DNA of 47,254 nucleotides from Candolleomyces eurysporus (taxonomy: Eukaryota > Basidiomycota > Agaricomycetes > Agaricales > Psathyrellaceae), in contig JANBPK010001517.1 of the NCBI GenBank assembly GCA_027579435.1, positions 1 to 47,254 on the forward strand, given 5' to 3'. Below, one piece after another: positions 22,716 to 32,454 of this stretch (position 1 is its first letter; every line of letters starts with the position of its first letter). A program made the position numbers and the translations under genes. The notes under the pieces are model-generated. The model saw nothing but the letters and a program-made list of their open reading frames with translations, searched no databases and was not told where the DNA came from.

Positions 22716-22953
22716 GATATGAGAGGATAAGCTGTGATCAATGTTCATCACCATTCCGGAAAGGAAGGTGAGGCACAGGATTGCCGACAGCCAAATTAGG
22801 CAGCCACGCAGCCGACGTCAGCTCTCTTTTTCAACTTTTGTCCATCTCGCCTGCTTGGACCTTTCCATCTCGACTCCAACAGATTTATTGTGTTTGAGTA
22901 AACATGAATCAAAAGCATCTAAACGCCCTTACCGTCTCCCCTCACTATTGCAC
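22716..22953. promoter_or_regulatory. Divergent promoter between KDZ transposase and accessory gene C
   Basis: The 238 bp between the two divergent starts is the only space for both promoters. I see no strong TATA box or TAGGAT cluster here, so control is inferred from position only. Confidence 0.45.
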
Positions 22954-25449
22954 ATGCCATCGTCAGCCTCAGATCGAGCATCTTCATCACCGGAGCTTGA
23001 AGAGCTCCAGCCTGCCAACAACGGCCAGAGTACAGCACCCAGACCTCGCCCCAAGCCAACGAAATTCACCAATGCACAGAAGACTTACCTCAACTCACAC
23101 CTCGATGTGTTTCTTGCTGAATGTGCCCACCTCGACAAGACTGGTGCGGGCCCTTGCAAGGTAAAAGGAAACAAAGGTGCCAAGAAGGCCTGGGTGGAAC
23201 GTAAAGTGATACCAGGATTTGTGAAGACATTCCAGCTTGCTGGAAGCGATGGCCCCGAGCTGAGCGCTTTGTCTTCCGTGCGTGTTCTCCCAAGATCTAC
23301 CTGATAATTGAGCACTTACCCTGAGTTCATGATTCTCAGAAGATTTACCGGTGGTATGTCAATAAACACAAGGACCTCGTGAACACAACAGAAGCAAAAC
23401 CAGCCAAGAAGGATCCGAAATTGAAGGCCAAGAGCGCATCTGCACTTTTTGCGAAAGACCACGCCAGTGAAATCAGGGCCAGAGCCCGTGAAAAGGGACA
23501 CACCTCCTCAGGCGGATATCTCAGGAATTATCATTCTGTTAAGAAGGAGATGTACGACCAGTTAGATCAGAAAGATCAGCTTGCATACCAGACTCGTGCC
23601 GATGCTTCGAAGGAGGCCCTAAAACAGAAGCCTGACGCCAGCACTATCTATGAGTATGTGACTTTACTTCTAGTTGATCGAATAATGCTCATTTCTTGGC
23701 AGGAATCAACGAGACGTCGTTGAGCGCACAGGAGAGGCTCTACAATCTCTCACAGGCTTCGATTGGGGTGGACATGGACAGGTGGCTTATTGGGTTGTTG
23801 GTGCATACTTGGATGAGAACGAGCGATGGAAAACATTCAAGTATATTCCTTCATTCATTCTACAGGTAAACTATTGACCAGTTCCAAGTGTTACGGTCCC
23901 TCCACGAGGCATCAAGATGGAGCCTTTTACCAAGAAGATCCCGGACGAGGTCTACAGCGATCATATTCGATCCCCCTTCCTGTCCCATGTTAAGGCATCG
24001 ATTAAGAGTGCGTACCGGTAACTGAATACTCAGGTTGACATGAACCTGACATTGGAGCAGCCACCAACCGAACGAAGGCAACTGCGGCCGGTATCACGTT
24101 CGATGAGGGCGGATTTCCTGTCCTCTCTGGGATCGACATTGATGCCCAACCTCCCAAAGCGCTTCTCCGCACATTGACTCAGTATATCAAATGCGTATGG
24201 GGTAAGCCAGGCTTTCTCTCTGGTCTCATCTCACTTATCACATCAATCGTAGAATCCGTCCTACCCCAGGCTTACACGCATGTCCCGGTCCCATGGGGCT
24301 CTCTTCACACCATTTCAAACGATCACGTCGCTTCTCTAGATCTCCGATTACTCCCAAAAAAACATTTGTACGATTTATACGATAGCATCCATGAGCGACA
24401 GAAGCAGGGGACGCATGGAATTGACCTGGCACCTTCTATTGAGTTTCTCAAGACACTCGTTTCAGCTGAACCTCAGTCCGACAACGACATCGAAGAGATT
24501 GCCGACCCAAAGAAAGTTGCTCGAGCCGACTCAAATACCAGCCTCGCCAACGTTGGGGACAAAGTATTAAACGGTAATACAGCACCTCGAAGTGAGTTCA
24601 CGTTCCCTGCGGTATATGTGCATCTCTGACCACATCTTAAGGCGCTACACCAGGGGACAATGACCATGCATCAGTAGATCCAACGTTTGACGTGATTCCT
24701 GTCGGCGCCATTGCTCAATTTAGGCACTGCACCACACCAGACGACGACAAACTTGACCGCCACCATGCTCAAGCTGCGCCTTCCCCCAGCACTAGCAACG
24801 ACTCTAGGAGTTTGGGTGATGAAGAAGAGTGGGGTGGGGCCGGGATCGATGATGGTGAGGAATGGCTCGGGGCTGGGATTGCTGGTGATTTTGGGATTGA
24901 CAACAATGGCTTCGGCGATGCTGAGGTTGACAACGAAAAGCTTGCCGGCGCCCTCGATCAATCTGAAGCTGGCGACACCATCAACGACGACACACTCAGC
25001 AGCCTGAGCAGTTTGGACGACAATGATCTAGAAGACCAAGCCACGATAATGAGCAATGAGAAAGTGGGAACAAAGCGCAAGTCCCACCGGGCAGATGAAT
25101 CCTCTCGGCAGCGTAGCAAGCGGTCAGTCTATCCTATTGTCTTGCTTCTGGATGCCCATTGTGATGACGCACAGTTCTACAAGGCTGCCCAAGGACGAGA
25201 CACTGGCGCCCCCTCCTCGTCGTAGCACGCGCCAGCAGTCCGCTGGAGCTGACCAGCATTCAGAGCTGAATCCAGATCGTCTTGAAGTGATCACTGGGAC
25301 TGGTGCCTGGAAGCGATTTACTTTTACGGTGAGCCTCTCGAGTTCTTTCCTGTTCGATCCTTGAATGTAATTGCTATTGGTTACAGAATGAACCCCCGAA
25401 GTATGCTAGTGCGCCATACCCATCCACGCGCGCTACCAAGCGCAAGTAA
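22954..25449 (+). CDS. KDZ-element accessory protein C (unknown, divergent gene)
   Basis: Starts MPSSASDRASSSPELEELQP. A conserved-looking N-terminal block follows (KFTNAQKTYLNSHLDVFLAE, KKAWVERKVIPGFVKTFQL). Exon 2 gives KIYRWYVNKHKDLVNTTEAK and a lysine-rich helical stretch (SASALFAKDHASEIRARARE, YHSVKKEMYDQLDQKDQLAY). Exon 3 has VVERTGEALQSLTGFDWGGH and QVAYWVVGAYLDENERWKTF. Later exons give VPVPWGSLHTISNDHVASLD, an acidic region (DDGEEWLGAGIAGDFGIDN, TLSSLSSLDDNDLEDQ) and a basic tail ending TRATKRK. Introns are about 45-70 nt with GT-AG edges. One junction (23,840-23,885) does not keep frame with any splice I can find. No named domain is recognised. Position inside the ends and divergence from the transposase suggest an element-encoded partner. 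Confidence 0.65.
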
Positions 25450-25539
25450 CCAACTCAAAGTTCCGATCGGAAGCCAATTGAGGATTATTTTTTTCTTACT
25501 CTCTCGAGTCTCACTTATACGCTGATATGATTACACCTT

Positions 25540-25855
25540 TGGTAGGATACAGCTCGTAGGATTGCATAGGATTACGTGTACTTGAAATACGCACTCACCG
25601 TGATTAGTGAGGTGTCTCTGTAGGATTATCTCTTGGCCCTAGGATTGCATCTTTGTAGGCTATCGTAAGTATAGGATTTTGTAAATATCCAACTTAGGAT
25701 TGGATCTTACTCATAGGATGTTACTACATTCGTTGATCATACCTACACCATACATGTCCATGGTAGTGCCGGTAGGCAGTGGGGTAGGGTAGATCCCGAA
25801 ATCCTATTGCTACTTGAACTTAACTGTACGATTATCCTGTTAACTGAGGTCACTG
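25540..25855. repeat. Right subterminal and terminal repeats (TAGGAT) of KDZ element
   Basis: About nine TAGGAT/ATCCTA hexamers occur in 316 bp, mostly as TAGGATT, mirroring the left end. The terminus TGAGGTCACTG abuts the second ACCTGCC copy. Confidence 0.85.
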
Positions 25856-25862
25856 ACCTGCC
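25856..25862. repeat. Right target-site duplication of the KDZ element (ACCTGCC)
   Basis: Perfect copy of 17,204-17,210, immediately after the element end. Confidence 0.88.
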
Positions 25863-28376
25863 TCCCACAATACGATACAACCTCGAAAATGTTTACCTGG
25901 TCGGAATCATTCCTGGCCCCAATCAGCCATCCCGCCAGGAAATCAACCATCTCCTCAAACCTCTCATCGACGATTTCCTGATTCTATGGGACGACAGTAT
26001 CTATCTCTCCCGCACGTACCTACACAATACCGGGATTCGAGTGCGAGGTGCTATCGTTCCGCTCATTTGCGACCTTCCAGCCAGTCGCCAAATGAGTGGA
26101 TATGCTGGTTTCCAAAGCAACCAATTTTGCTCAGAGTGCACTCAATCTCTTTCTCACATCAATAATCTCGACGTCGACTCATGGACGCAGCGTACATGGG
26201 AGGATCATTTCTTAAAGGGGTCGCAGTGGGACAAAGCCGGAACGTTGGAAGAGAAAGAGGCACTTTATGGCAAGCATGGCATCCGTTGGAGCGAGCTTCT
26301 TCGCTTACCGTACTGGGACCCAACCAAATACACACTCATCGATTCCATGCACGCCTTCTACCTCCGACTCTTCCAGCACCACATTCGCAGCATATGGGGC
26401 ATGAGCGTCAAATTTGATGATGGGGACGGCATTATGTTCGACACCTCCCGTCACCATCCCACCGAGGTCGAGATGAAACACGGTTACTTTGTACTTCGAC
26501 ATGGCTCAGATACCTCCCTGAAGGACCTTAGTGTTCACTTGCTCCGCGAGATATGTCGAGACCTGGAACTCGATTATCGCGGCAAGAAAAAGACTCTCGT
26601 CCAGACGCTGCTTGACTATGTGCGTATCTTCAGACAATTAGCCCTTTCATAATATTAATTCGTTGTGGATCTATTGTAGCGCATCCGATCGGGATGGTTT
26701 ACACGCACTGGACAATACATCCGATCCGAAGAAAACCCGCTGGCAGAACCCCCACCTGTTTCCCAATTAGAGAACGGAATGACAACCGACGAATGTTTAT
26801 GGACTGCGAGCAAGAGCAAAATGAAAAAGCTCAAGCTTGCCGACCTTCGAAAGGTCTTCAAAGAGCAGGTGCTGCCAGCTTCAGCACAACAACCACCCTC
26901 CAGCAGTGATTTCAAGAAATATATGCGTGACGAACTTCTAAAATTTATTCGAGATGAGGTTAGTATGACCCCTCCGGAATCCTCGCTGAAGAAAATGTAA
27001 AGTGCTCACTTGCATATTTAGCGTTTCCGTCTTGGTATTGTAGATGAACTCGGCCATCACATTACGAGTNAAAGCGCTGCGTGCCAAAAAGGACACTCGT
27101 GTTCTTGGTCGGGAAACACTCGCTCAAATCCGCTCTGATATGCAACGACTGGATCGACCGTCCTGGCAACCAAACGGCCCCCGTTTACCTGGCGATGAAA
27201 AATTTGGCAAATTTACCGCCATCCAATGGCGAACATTCTGCATAATCAACCTTCCAGTAACTTTAATCAGACTCTGGGGAAATGCCGCCAAAGAGTCGAG
27301 AGAGAAGGCCCAGCTGAACAACTTCATGCACCTTGTAACAGTTGTCAAGTTGGCGACCATGAACAAGATGACTGAGGAGAGGATACGACTATACGAGTAC
27401 CACATGTCGCTCTATCTCAGGACGCTTCTGCAGCTATACCCCACGGCAAAGATCACCCCGTATCAGCATCTCTCCATGCATTTTGGTCGCCACCTCCGCT
27501 TGTTCGGCCCTGTCCATGCTTGGCGTTGTTTCCCGTTCGAATGCTATAATCACGTCCTTCAATCGATACCTACGAATATGAAATTCGGTGGGCACTAATG
27601 GCTGGTCATACCGTTCCAAACTGACGCTTGTACAGGGGAGCTTGAGAAAACCATCTTTGAAAAGTTCTGCTGTGGGCAGCAAGTGCGAGCCCTATTCAAG
27701 TCCAATGAACACCTTCCGGAAATCCTCGCTCCATTGGCCGCACATTTCAATGCATCTTACGGTCAAAAATGTGACGCGGAGGTCAATTCTGTGCTTCTTC
27801 ATGACGAGAATTATCAGACTCTGGCAGAGGAAGCAACATGGGACTTTAGCAAGACACGCATTCTCCCGACCGCCCTCTTTCAAGCACTGAGGCAATGGGT
27901 TCAAGAAAACGATCAACAGGCAAACTGTCCACGAAGCGTCTACTACCGAAAAAAAGGTCAAGCGCATCGGGGTTTTCTACAGGATCACCAATAATCGTGC
28001 CTTTGCCGATAGCCACGTTATATTTCGAACCACGCCGGACAGTGACTGGGATGCGGGTACCATCGTAGACCTCTTTTCTCACACGCGTACATCCGGAGGT
28101 GAAGAGGTTACTCAAACCTTTGCCGTTGTCAAGCCTTATGTGCCTCTCACTGAGGTCGATGTTCCGCACGACAAGTACCGTCAGTATCCTTTCATCGGCG
28201 GTCGATTGTACTACAACAAGGTCCAAGATTACGAACTGCTAATACCTTTCAACAACATCGACGGACACTTCGCTACCCACGTTCAGAAGGTTCCGCGAAT
28301 TGACCAGACATGTATTCTTGCGCTTCCTCTTGACAAAGTAAGAGGTCATTCAGTTACTGGGTATGGTCTACATTGA
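25863..28376 (+). pseudogene. Tnp2-family transposase, 3' part
   Basis: Continues the frame broken at 17,210: TIRYNLENVYLVGIIPGPNQ, LLKPLIDDFLILWDDSIYLS, VRGAIVPLICDLPASRQMSG, QFCSECTQSLSHINNLDVDS and YTLIDSMHAFYLRLFQHHIR. These are characteristic Tnp2 blocks with acidic catalytic candidates. Clear introns: 26,619-26,680 (GTGCGT to TGTAG), 26,958-27,042 (GTTAGT to TTGTAG) and about 27,590-27,635 (GTGGGC to TACAG). A C-terminal exon reads LRLFGPVHAWRCFPFECYNH and ELEKTIFEKFCCGQQVRALF. Between about 27,900 and 27,930 the frame shifts by one base, from QALRQWVQENDQ to RQTVHEASTTEKKVKRIGVF. The final block (VIFRTTPDSDWDAGT, YRQYPFIGGRLYYNK, LALPLDKV) ends at 28,376. An N lies at 27,070 (GTN, still Val). 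Otherwise well preserved, so the KDZ insertion is probably the main inactivating event and recent. Confidence 0.88.
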
Positions 28377-28423
28377 TTGACGTATGTATTTTGTATTTCA
28401 ACAGCACTAAAGCACTGAGGTCC

Positions 28424-28973
28424 TCAGCAGAAGGAAACCCGGTCCTTTTCCTCTGCAGTGTTCTCACCTGCGGGCTTCAAATGAGTGAAGAACGATCCTG
28501 ATCCCAGAGTGGTGCGGAGAATTTGACCACAAGCAATAGGAAGACCTAGGTCGAATTATTTGTCAATGTCATATGCCTGATGGAATGGAAATACATACGT
28601 ACTAGCGCGGACGGGGACATATTGTCCACAAACGTGTTCAATGTCTTCCCGATGTATCCGGCAGTCAGAGCTGCGCGATTGATACTAGCTGGGTCACGAG
28701 CTAGACAGAGAGCCCAAAGAGCGCACTGGTCGGCCATGGCAGGAGCACGGTGGGTGTCACAAAAGTTATCGATATAATTTTTCTTGCATACACCAATGGC
28801 GCCTTCGTTTTCTAGTGTCAGTTAGCAACGTAAATCAACAGCCTGGAGCTCACGCACTCTTTCTTTGTTCCAGAGAGAAAATGTGAACGTCCTCTCGAAT
28901 GATAAAGATCGTGACTATGGTGTAATAAATCATCATGCTCTTGTAAAAAAGCCATAGAAGCGACTTGATGAAA
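28424..28973 (-). pseudogene. Brr6/Brl1-like protein, C-terminal half only
   Basis: Spliced exons give a membrane segment (SLLWLFYKSMMIYYTIVTIF, IIREDVHIF), then GVCKKNYIDNFC, RAPAMADQCALWALCLARDP, SINRAALTAGYIGKTLNTFV and DNMSPSALVRLPIACGQILR. The four cysteines and the PAMxxxC...W..C..RDP..I.RA pattern match the disulphide-bridged Brr6_like_C_C domain of Brr6/Brl1, nuclear-envelope proteins needed for nuclear pore assembly and lipid homeostasis. Introns are intact (GTGCGT to CACTAG with GCTAAC branch; GTATGT to CCTAG). The stop at 28,424 is 48 bp from the Tnp2 stop (convergent). No upstream exon or start is found beyond the acceptor at 28,974, so the N-terminal half is missing. It may be a host-gene fragment carried or truncated by the transposon. 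Confidence 0.7.
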
Positions 28974-29376
28974 CTTCAGAATGGTGAGCTCGACATTCTA
29001 GAGGATAAGGGCGGGCTCAGTCACCTCGTTATGTGCTGGGGCTGGACAAGTTGCGGTTGCCGCCTTGTGGGTGCCAACGTTACTGGATTGTCTGTTGCCT
29101 TTACACCCCTGCCAGGGTCGCTTTTTAGAGCAATATCCTGCGCGTTTGCAGTAGGATGCTTGAACATCTTCGTAGGTCACTACCACTCTTTGGATGTGCA
29201 GAGCGCACGCGGCGCACCTAGCCTTTGATGTGCACCTGATCATGACCAAATTACGGTCCAATCCGAAATCCTTTGTCTTTTCCAAACTCTGTTCTTCTCT
29301 TCTCGCCTCATGAAGCTACTAGTACTGGACGTCAGCCTTCCATCTTTACTTTGCTATCCTTTTCAATCCCTGCCTC
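28974..29376. other. No gene seen
   Basis: The minus strand has a 95-codon frame (29,285-28,998) with many Cys residues, but its composition and lack of splice continuity with the Brr6-like exons make it unconvincing. The plus strand should hold the WD40 gene promoter. Confidence 0.35.
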
Positions 29377-30993
29377 ATGGATGACAGAGAAGAAGTGTAT
29401 TACCGAGACGCTCTTCAATATGAGAAGGTCTGTATGATGCCTCTCCATCCGTCACCTTCTTTGGAAGCCAAAACCATGCCGCTTCTGCGCTCATTGACGT
29501 TTTCTCCCGAGGGATTGTACCTGGCTGGGGCCTTTGACCGCTATATGAACATCTGGAGAGTGGAAAAAAACGGAAGAAGACTCTGGGGAAACTCTTGTTT
29601 CCATGGTTGTCTACCGACTGGATGACCGATCCCCAGGGGAAGAAATCACTTTCATGACTTGGTCCACTGCAGATTTCCTTCTTGGCACAAATGCCGGTGA
29701 TGTCAAAGTTGTACGGGTGAATGAAGAGGTAGGTGATGCTTTGTCTGGGTAGACGCGAGTTTCCTAACATTGCTGGTGACCAGGAAATGACCTTCGATGG
29801 GTTCCAAGCGTCTCATCATGGGATCAACTTCATGGCACTGGACAGAGCCGGGCGTCTTCTAGCTGTGGTTGCAAGGAAAAGCGAGCTGTGTATTTGGAAT
29901 TGGACGGATGAAGGTGAGTCGTTGTAATCAAAAATGATATGAGCATTGACGACCTGTCACGCAGATGGCTGGTCCCGGGAGCATCGACTTCCCGCTCCAG
30001 ACTCACGTCTGGCAGTCGGGGAACCAGTAGCAATTACATCTTTGAATTGGAGCAATGTTGAGGAAGGTACCCTCATCGTGTCATATCTGAATCATGGTGT
30101 TCTGTATGCATCCATTCCGCCTCCATTCAACGAACAAACTGATGACCATCGATCAACAGTCAGTGGAAAGTGGCAACCCAGACCTTCGACTCGTTGCTCA
30201 ACATCGATAAAGTGTAAGTCTAGTCCCTCGTTGGCCATACCTTTTGATATCTAGCCCTCTGCAGGTACTCAGGATCTCTTTCTCCTGATGGTCGTTTCTT
30301 TGCTATTCCTAACCGCAAGTTGACCTTCGATTTGCATGACCTGCGATCAAAGAGCAAGGTCGACACCTTCAAGGATCCTGAGGCACTTACTCATAGCGCG
30401 TCTCTTCTGACCCAGCAGTTGCGGCCTGGTGTGTTTTTGCATGAAGGAAGATACTTTGTGGGAGCAAGCGTTGGAAAAATTAATTTGTGGAACACAACCA
30501 GGAATATCCGCGCGCAACATTTGAATTTGGGTAAGCTTCATGTTTCTTTTCCTCAAGCTTGATTCTAATTTGCACTCAGGCGAAGATTTCATTGACGCTC
30601 CTGTCGCCTTCCTAACGGTATTTCAAATTTCTGCTCTAAGCTGTGTTGTGTTCAATCATCCCTTTGTATAGGTCAGTCAAACAGGGGCCGATGATTTAAT
30701 CGACAACTTTCGCATTGCAACTTGCGTGCAAGGTCCAAAGCAGCAGATTGAGGTTTGGAAGGCCAGAGGTGAGGTGAATTTGTAAGAATGATGTTCATTC
30801 GGTGCCTGACAGTGTCATAGAGTACCTCAAAGCTGCCAATATCTTGCCTGCCGCCGTAGCAGGGAATGCTGCACCGGTGACAGACTACTGGATGAATCGT
30901 GGCTGTCAGGCAGCAACCGTGGTAGCAGGGTTGATTGGTGGCATCATTGGCGGTGCCGCCGTCCGTGCTTTTGCAAACGGACTGCCTCCTTAG
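29377..30993 (+). CDS. WD40-repeat protein with Gly-rich hydrophobic C-terminal tail
   Basis: Starts MDDREEVYYRDALQYEK. Repeat-like blocks follow: LLRSLTFSPEGLYLAGAFDR, YMNIWRVE; ITFMTWSTADFLLGTNAG; GINFMALDRAGRLLAVVA, ELCIWNWTDE; ITSLNWSNVEEGTLIVSYLN; GSLSPDGRFFAIP; FVGASVGKINLWNTT. Eight or nine short introns have good borders (for example GTATGC to CAACAG, GTAAGC to ACTCAG). The last exon gives SVIEYLKAANILP and a hydrophobic GxxxG tail (ATVVAGLIGGIIGGAAVRAF) that could be a membrane anchor. The A7 run at 29,564-29,570 breaks the frame in exon 1; six As would give RVEKTEEDSGETLVSM. Similar WD40 families are expanded in agarics. Function is unknown, presumably a protein-interaction propeller. 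Confidence 0.75.
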
Positions 30994-31660
30994 TTCTTAC
31001 ATTGTTACGAGTGATCTATCATATCCCGAATAAATTTACTGTTCAGGTCGGTGATACCTCCCTGTCTAGCTCAGCCGCTGTTACACCAAACAACCATAGA
31101 AGGGCATTACCTGACCCTTGGTTTTCTCATCTGGGGTGGACGGCTCAACCAGCCATCGCCTCATCGTTCCATTCAGTCCAAAGGACGCGTTTTTCCGCGC
31201 AAATTCCTCAGACTGTAGCACTTGGTTTTCCATAGTCTATCAGCAAGTTCTCTCAACCTTCGAAACAGTGAACGAAGAGACATCCATAAAAGGCGTAAGC
31301 ATATCTTCCGTTTTTTTCTTTATATTGCTGTTCTTTTCCTTATTGTTGCCTTGAGTTCAAAGTTCAACAACCACTCACGGTTTTTGGTTTGCTGGCTTTC
31401 TCTCCTAGCACCTGCGGTGCAGGGGGTGGTAAATAATTCAGCTTCCAGACCTGACACATTTCAGACTGACCTGGAAAACTTGAGGTACATGGAGCAATGC
31501 GACAGTTAAGTCGAGTCCTTCAAGAGTCTAATGGCTGTGGCTGCACCTGCCTGCGAGCGCCGTGCCTGGCGCTGAGCGTGGATTTGCGTGTGCAGGCTAT
31601 ATATTGCACAGGAGCCCCAAGATACATGAATCAGATAATCCCAGATTCGTGTACTCACAA
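30994..31660. other. No gene seen
   Basis: Overlapping short frames on both strands show no splice continuity or recognisable motif. The T-rich tract near 31,308-31,345 may belong to a 3' region of the WD40 gene. Confidence 0.35.
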
Positions 31661-32132
31661 ACCGGAAAAGAGACAGTTGCAAGAAAGGTTTTCTATTTTT
31701 ATTTTGGCCCTTGTACACGACCAGGTATACATGAGTTCGTTGATACCGAGATCCAACTCGAGCCGAGGAATCACTGGTAATGACCTGCGTGCAAGTGCGG
31801 AAGGGTCTGTTCGGCAACCTAGATTTCCAGCAGGCGCTGGAAAGCATGGATAAGCCTCTCTAGATCTCAACATTGTTGACAATGTTGATGTATTGGAGGA
31901 GAGCTTGGATAATGCAAGACGAGCACATAGGAAATGCTGTGCTTGAGAAGAGTGGGCAGTATGAGTTTTGAGCCTGAACATGAATTAGGCGTACCAAGAG
32001 GAAGGGGGTGACTGACCATAAGGGCACGATCTGAGCAGCTTGGATCTTCATTTCCTCTGGGATGTTCGCCGAGTCGCCAATGAAATCTATGAGCCTCGGG
32101 TGTGGGTGAGTAAGCCAATCAAAATCCAACAT
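31660..32132 (-). CDS. Hypothetical protein, short, at least two exons
   Basis: Exon 1 from 32,132 encodes MLDFDWLTHPHPRLIDFIGD and SANIPEEMKIQAAQIVPLW. A well-formed 43 nt intron follows (GTCAGT to GTTCAG). Exon 2 continues in frame as LKTHTAHSSQAQHFLCARLA and LSKLSSNTSTLSTMLRSREA. A later exon boundary near 31,780 is guessed. I do not recognise the family. It may be a complete small gene or the start of a truncated larger one, since it lies between the WD40 gene and the inverted copy. Confidence 0.4.
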
Positions 32133-32454
32133 CCCAACGCTTCGCCTCCTTCACGAGCGGGGTACATACAACGCTATTCTTGACTTTCTTCAAAATTGAT
32201 TATTCTGATACGCTAGCCATGACCGTTTGAATGGTCATTTTCCCATCGAGAAGGGAGAGAAGAAAGCAAGAAGAGAGCAACCGACAACATTAAACAGTGT
32301 CGGTCGGTTGATGTCGTCCACACTTCTCCATTTGGATGAGCTGGCGTTCGGTGACCCACGCTGAAGTTCAAGTATCTCAGAGCTACGTGCAGTCGGATAC
32401 TGGATCTCCCGCAGCCAGAGACAATGTATGTCAGCCAAATCCCCCGCATCCCAA

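Larger units (their letters stand above)
17211..25855. mobile_element. KDZ-superfamily DNA transposon, 8,645 bp, three genes, nested in Tnp2
   Basis: The left end begins CACATACCTCAACTCATAGG. The right end, reverse-complemented, begins CAGTGACCTCAGTTAACAGG; the ends share CA, ACCTCA and AGGAT at matching positions. A perfect 7 bp duplication flanks the element, and excising the element plus one copy restores the host transposase frame. Both subterminal regions are packed with TAGGAT/ATCCTA. It carries a KDZ transposase (minus), an accessory gene downstream of it (minus) and a divergent accessory gene (plus). KDZ elements are known to make short target duplications of about 8 bp; the 7 bp seen here is close to that. 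Confidence 0.92.

Noticed and set aside
13700..28430. CACTA-type termini of the Tnp2 host element
   Set aside because: CACTA-like words (for example CACTACCCTG at about 14,606) have no convincing inverted partner on the right side, so no element ends are claimed.
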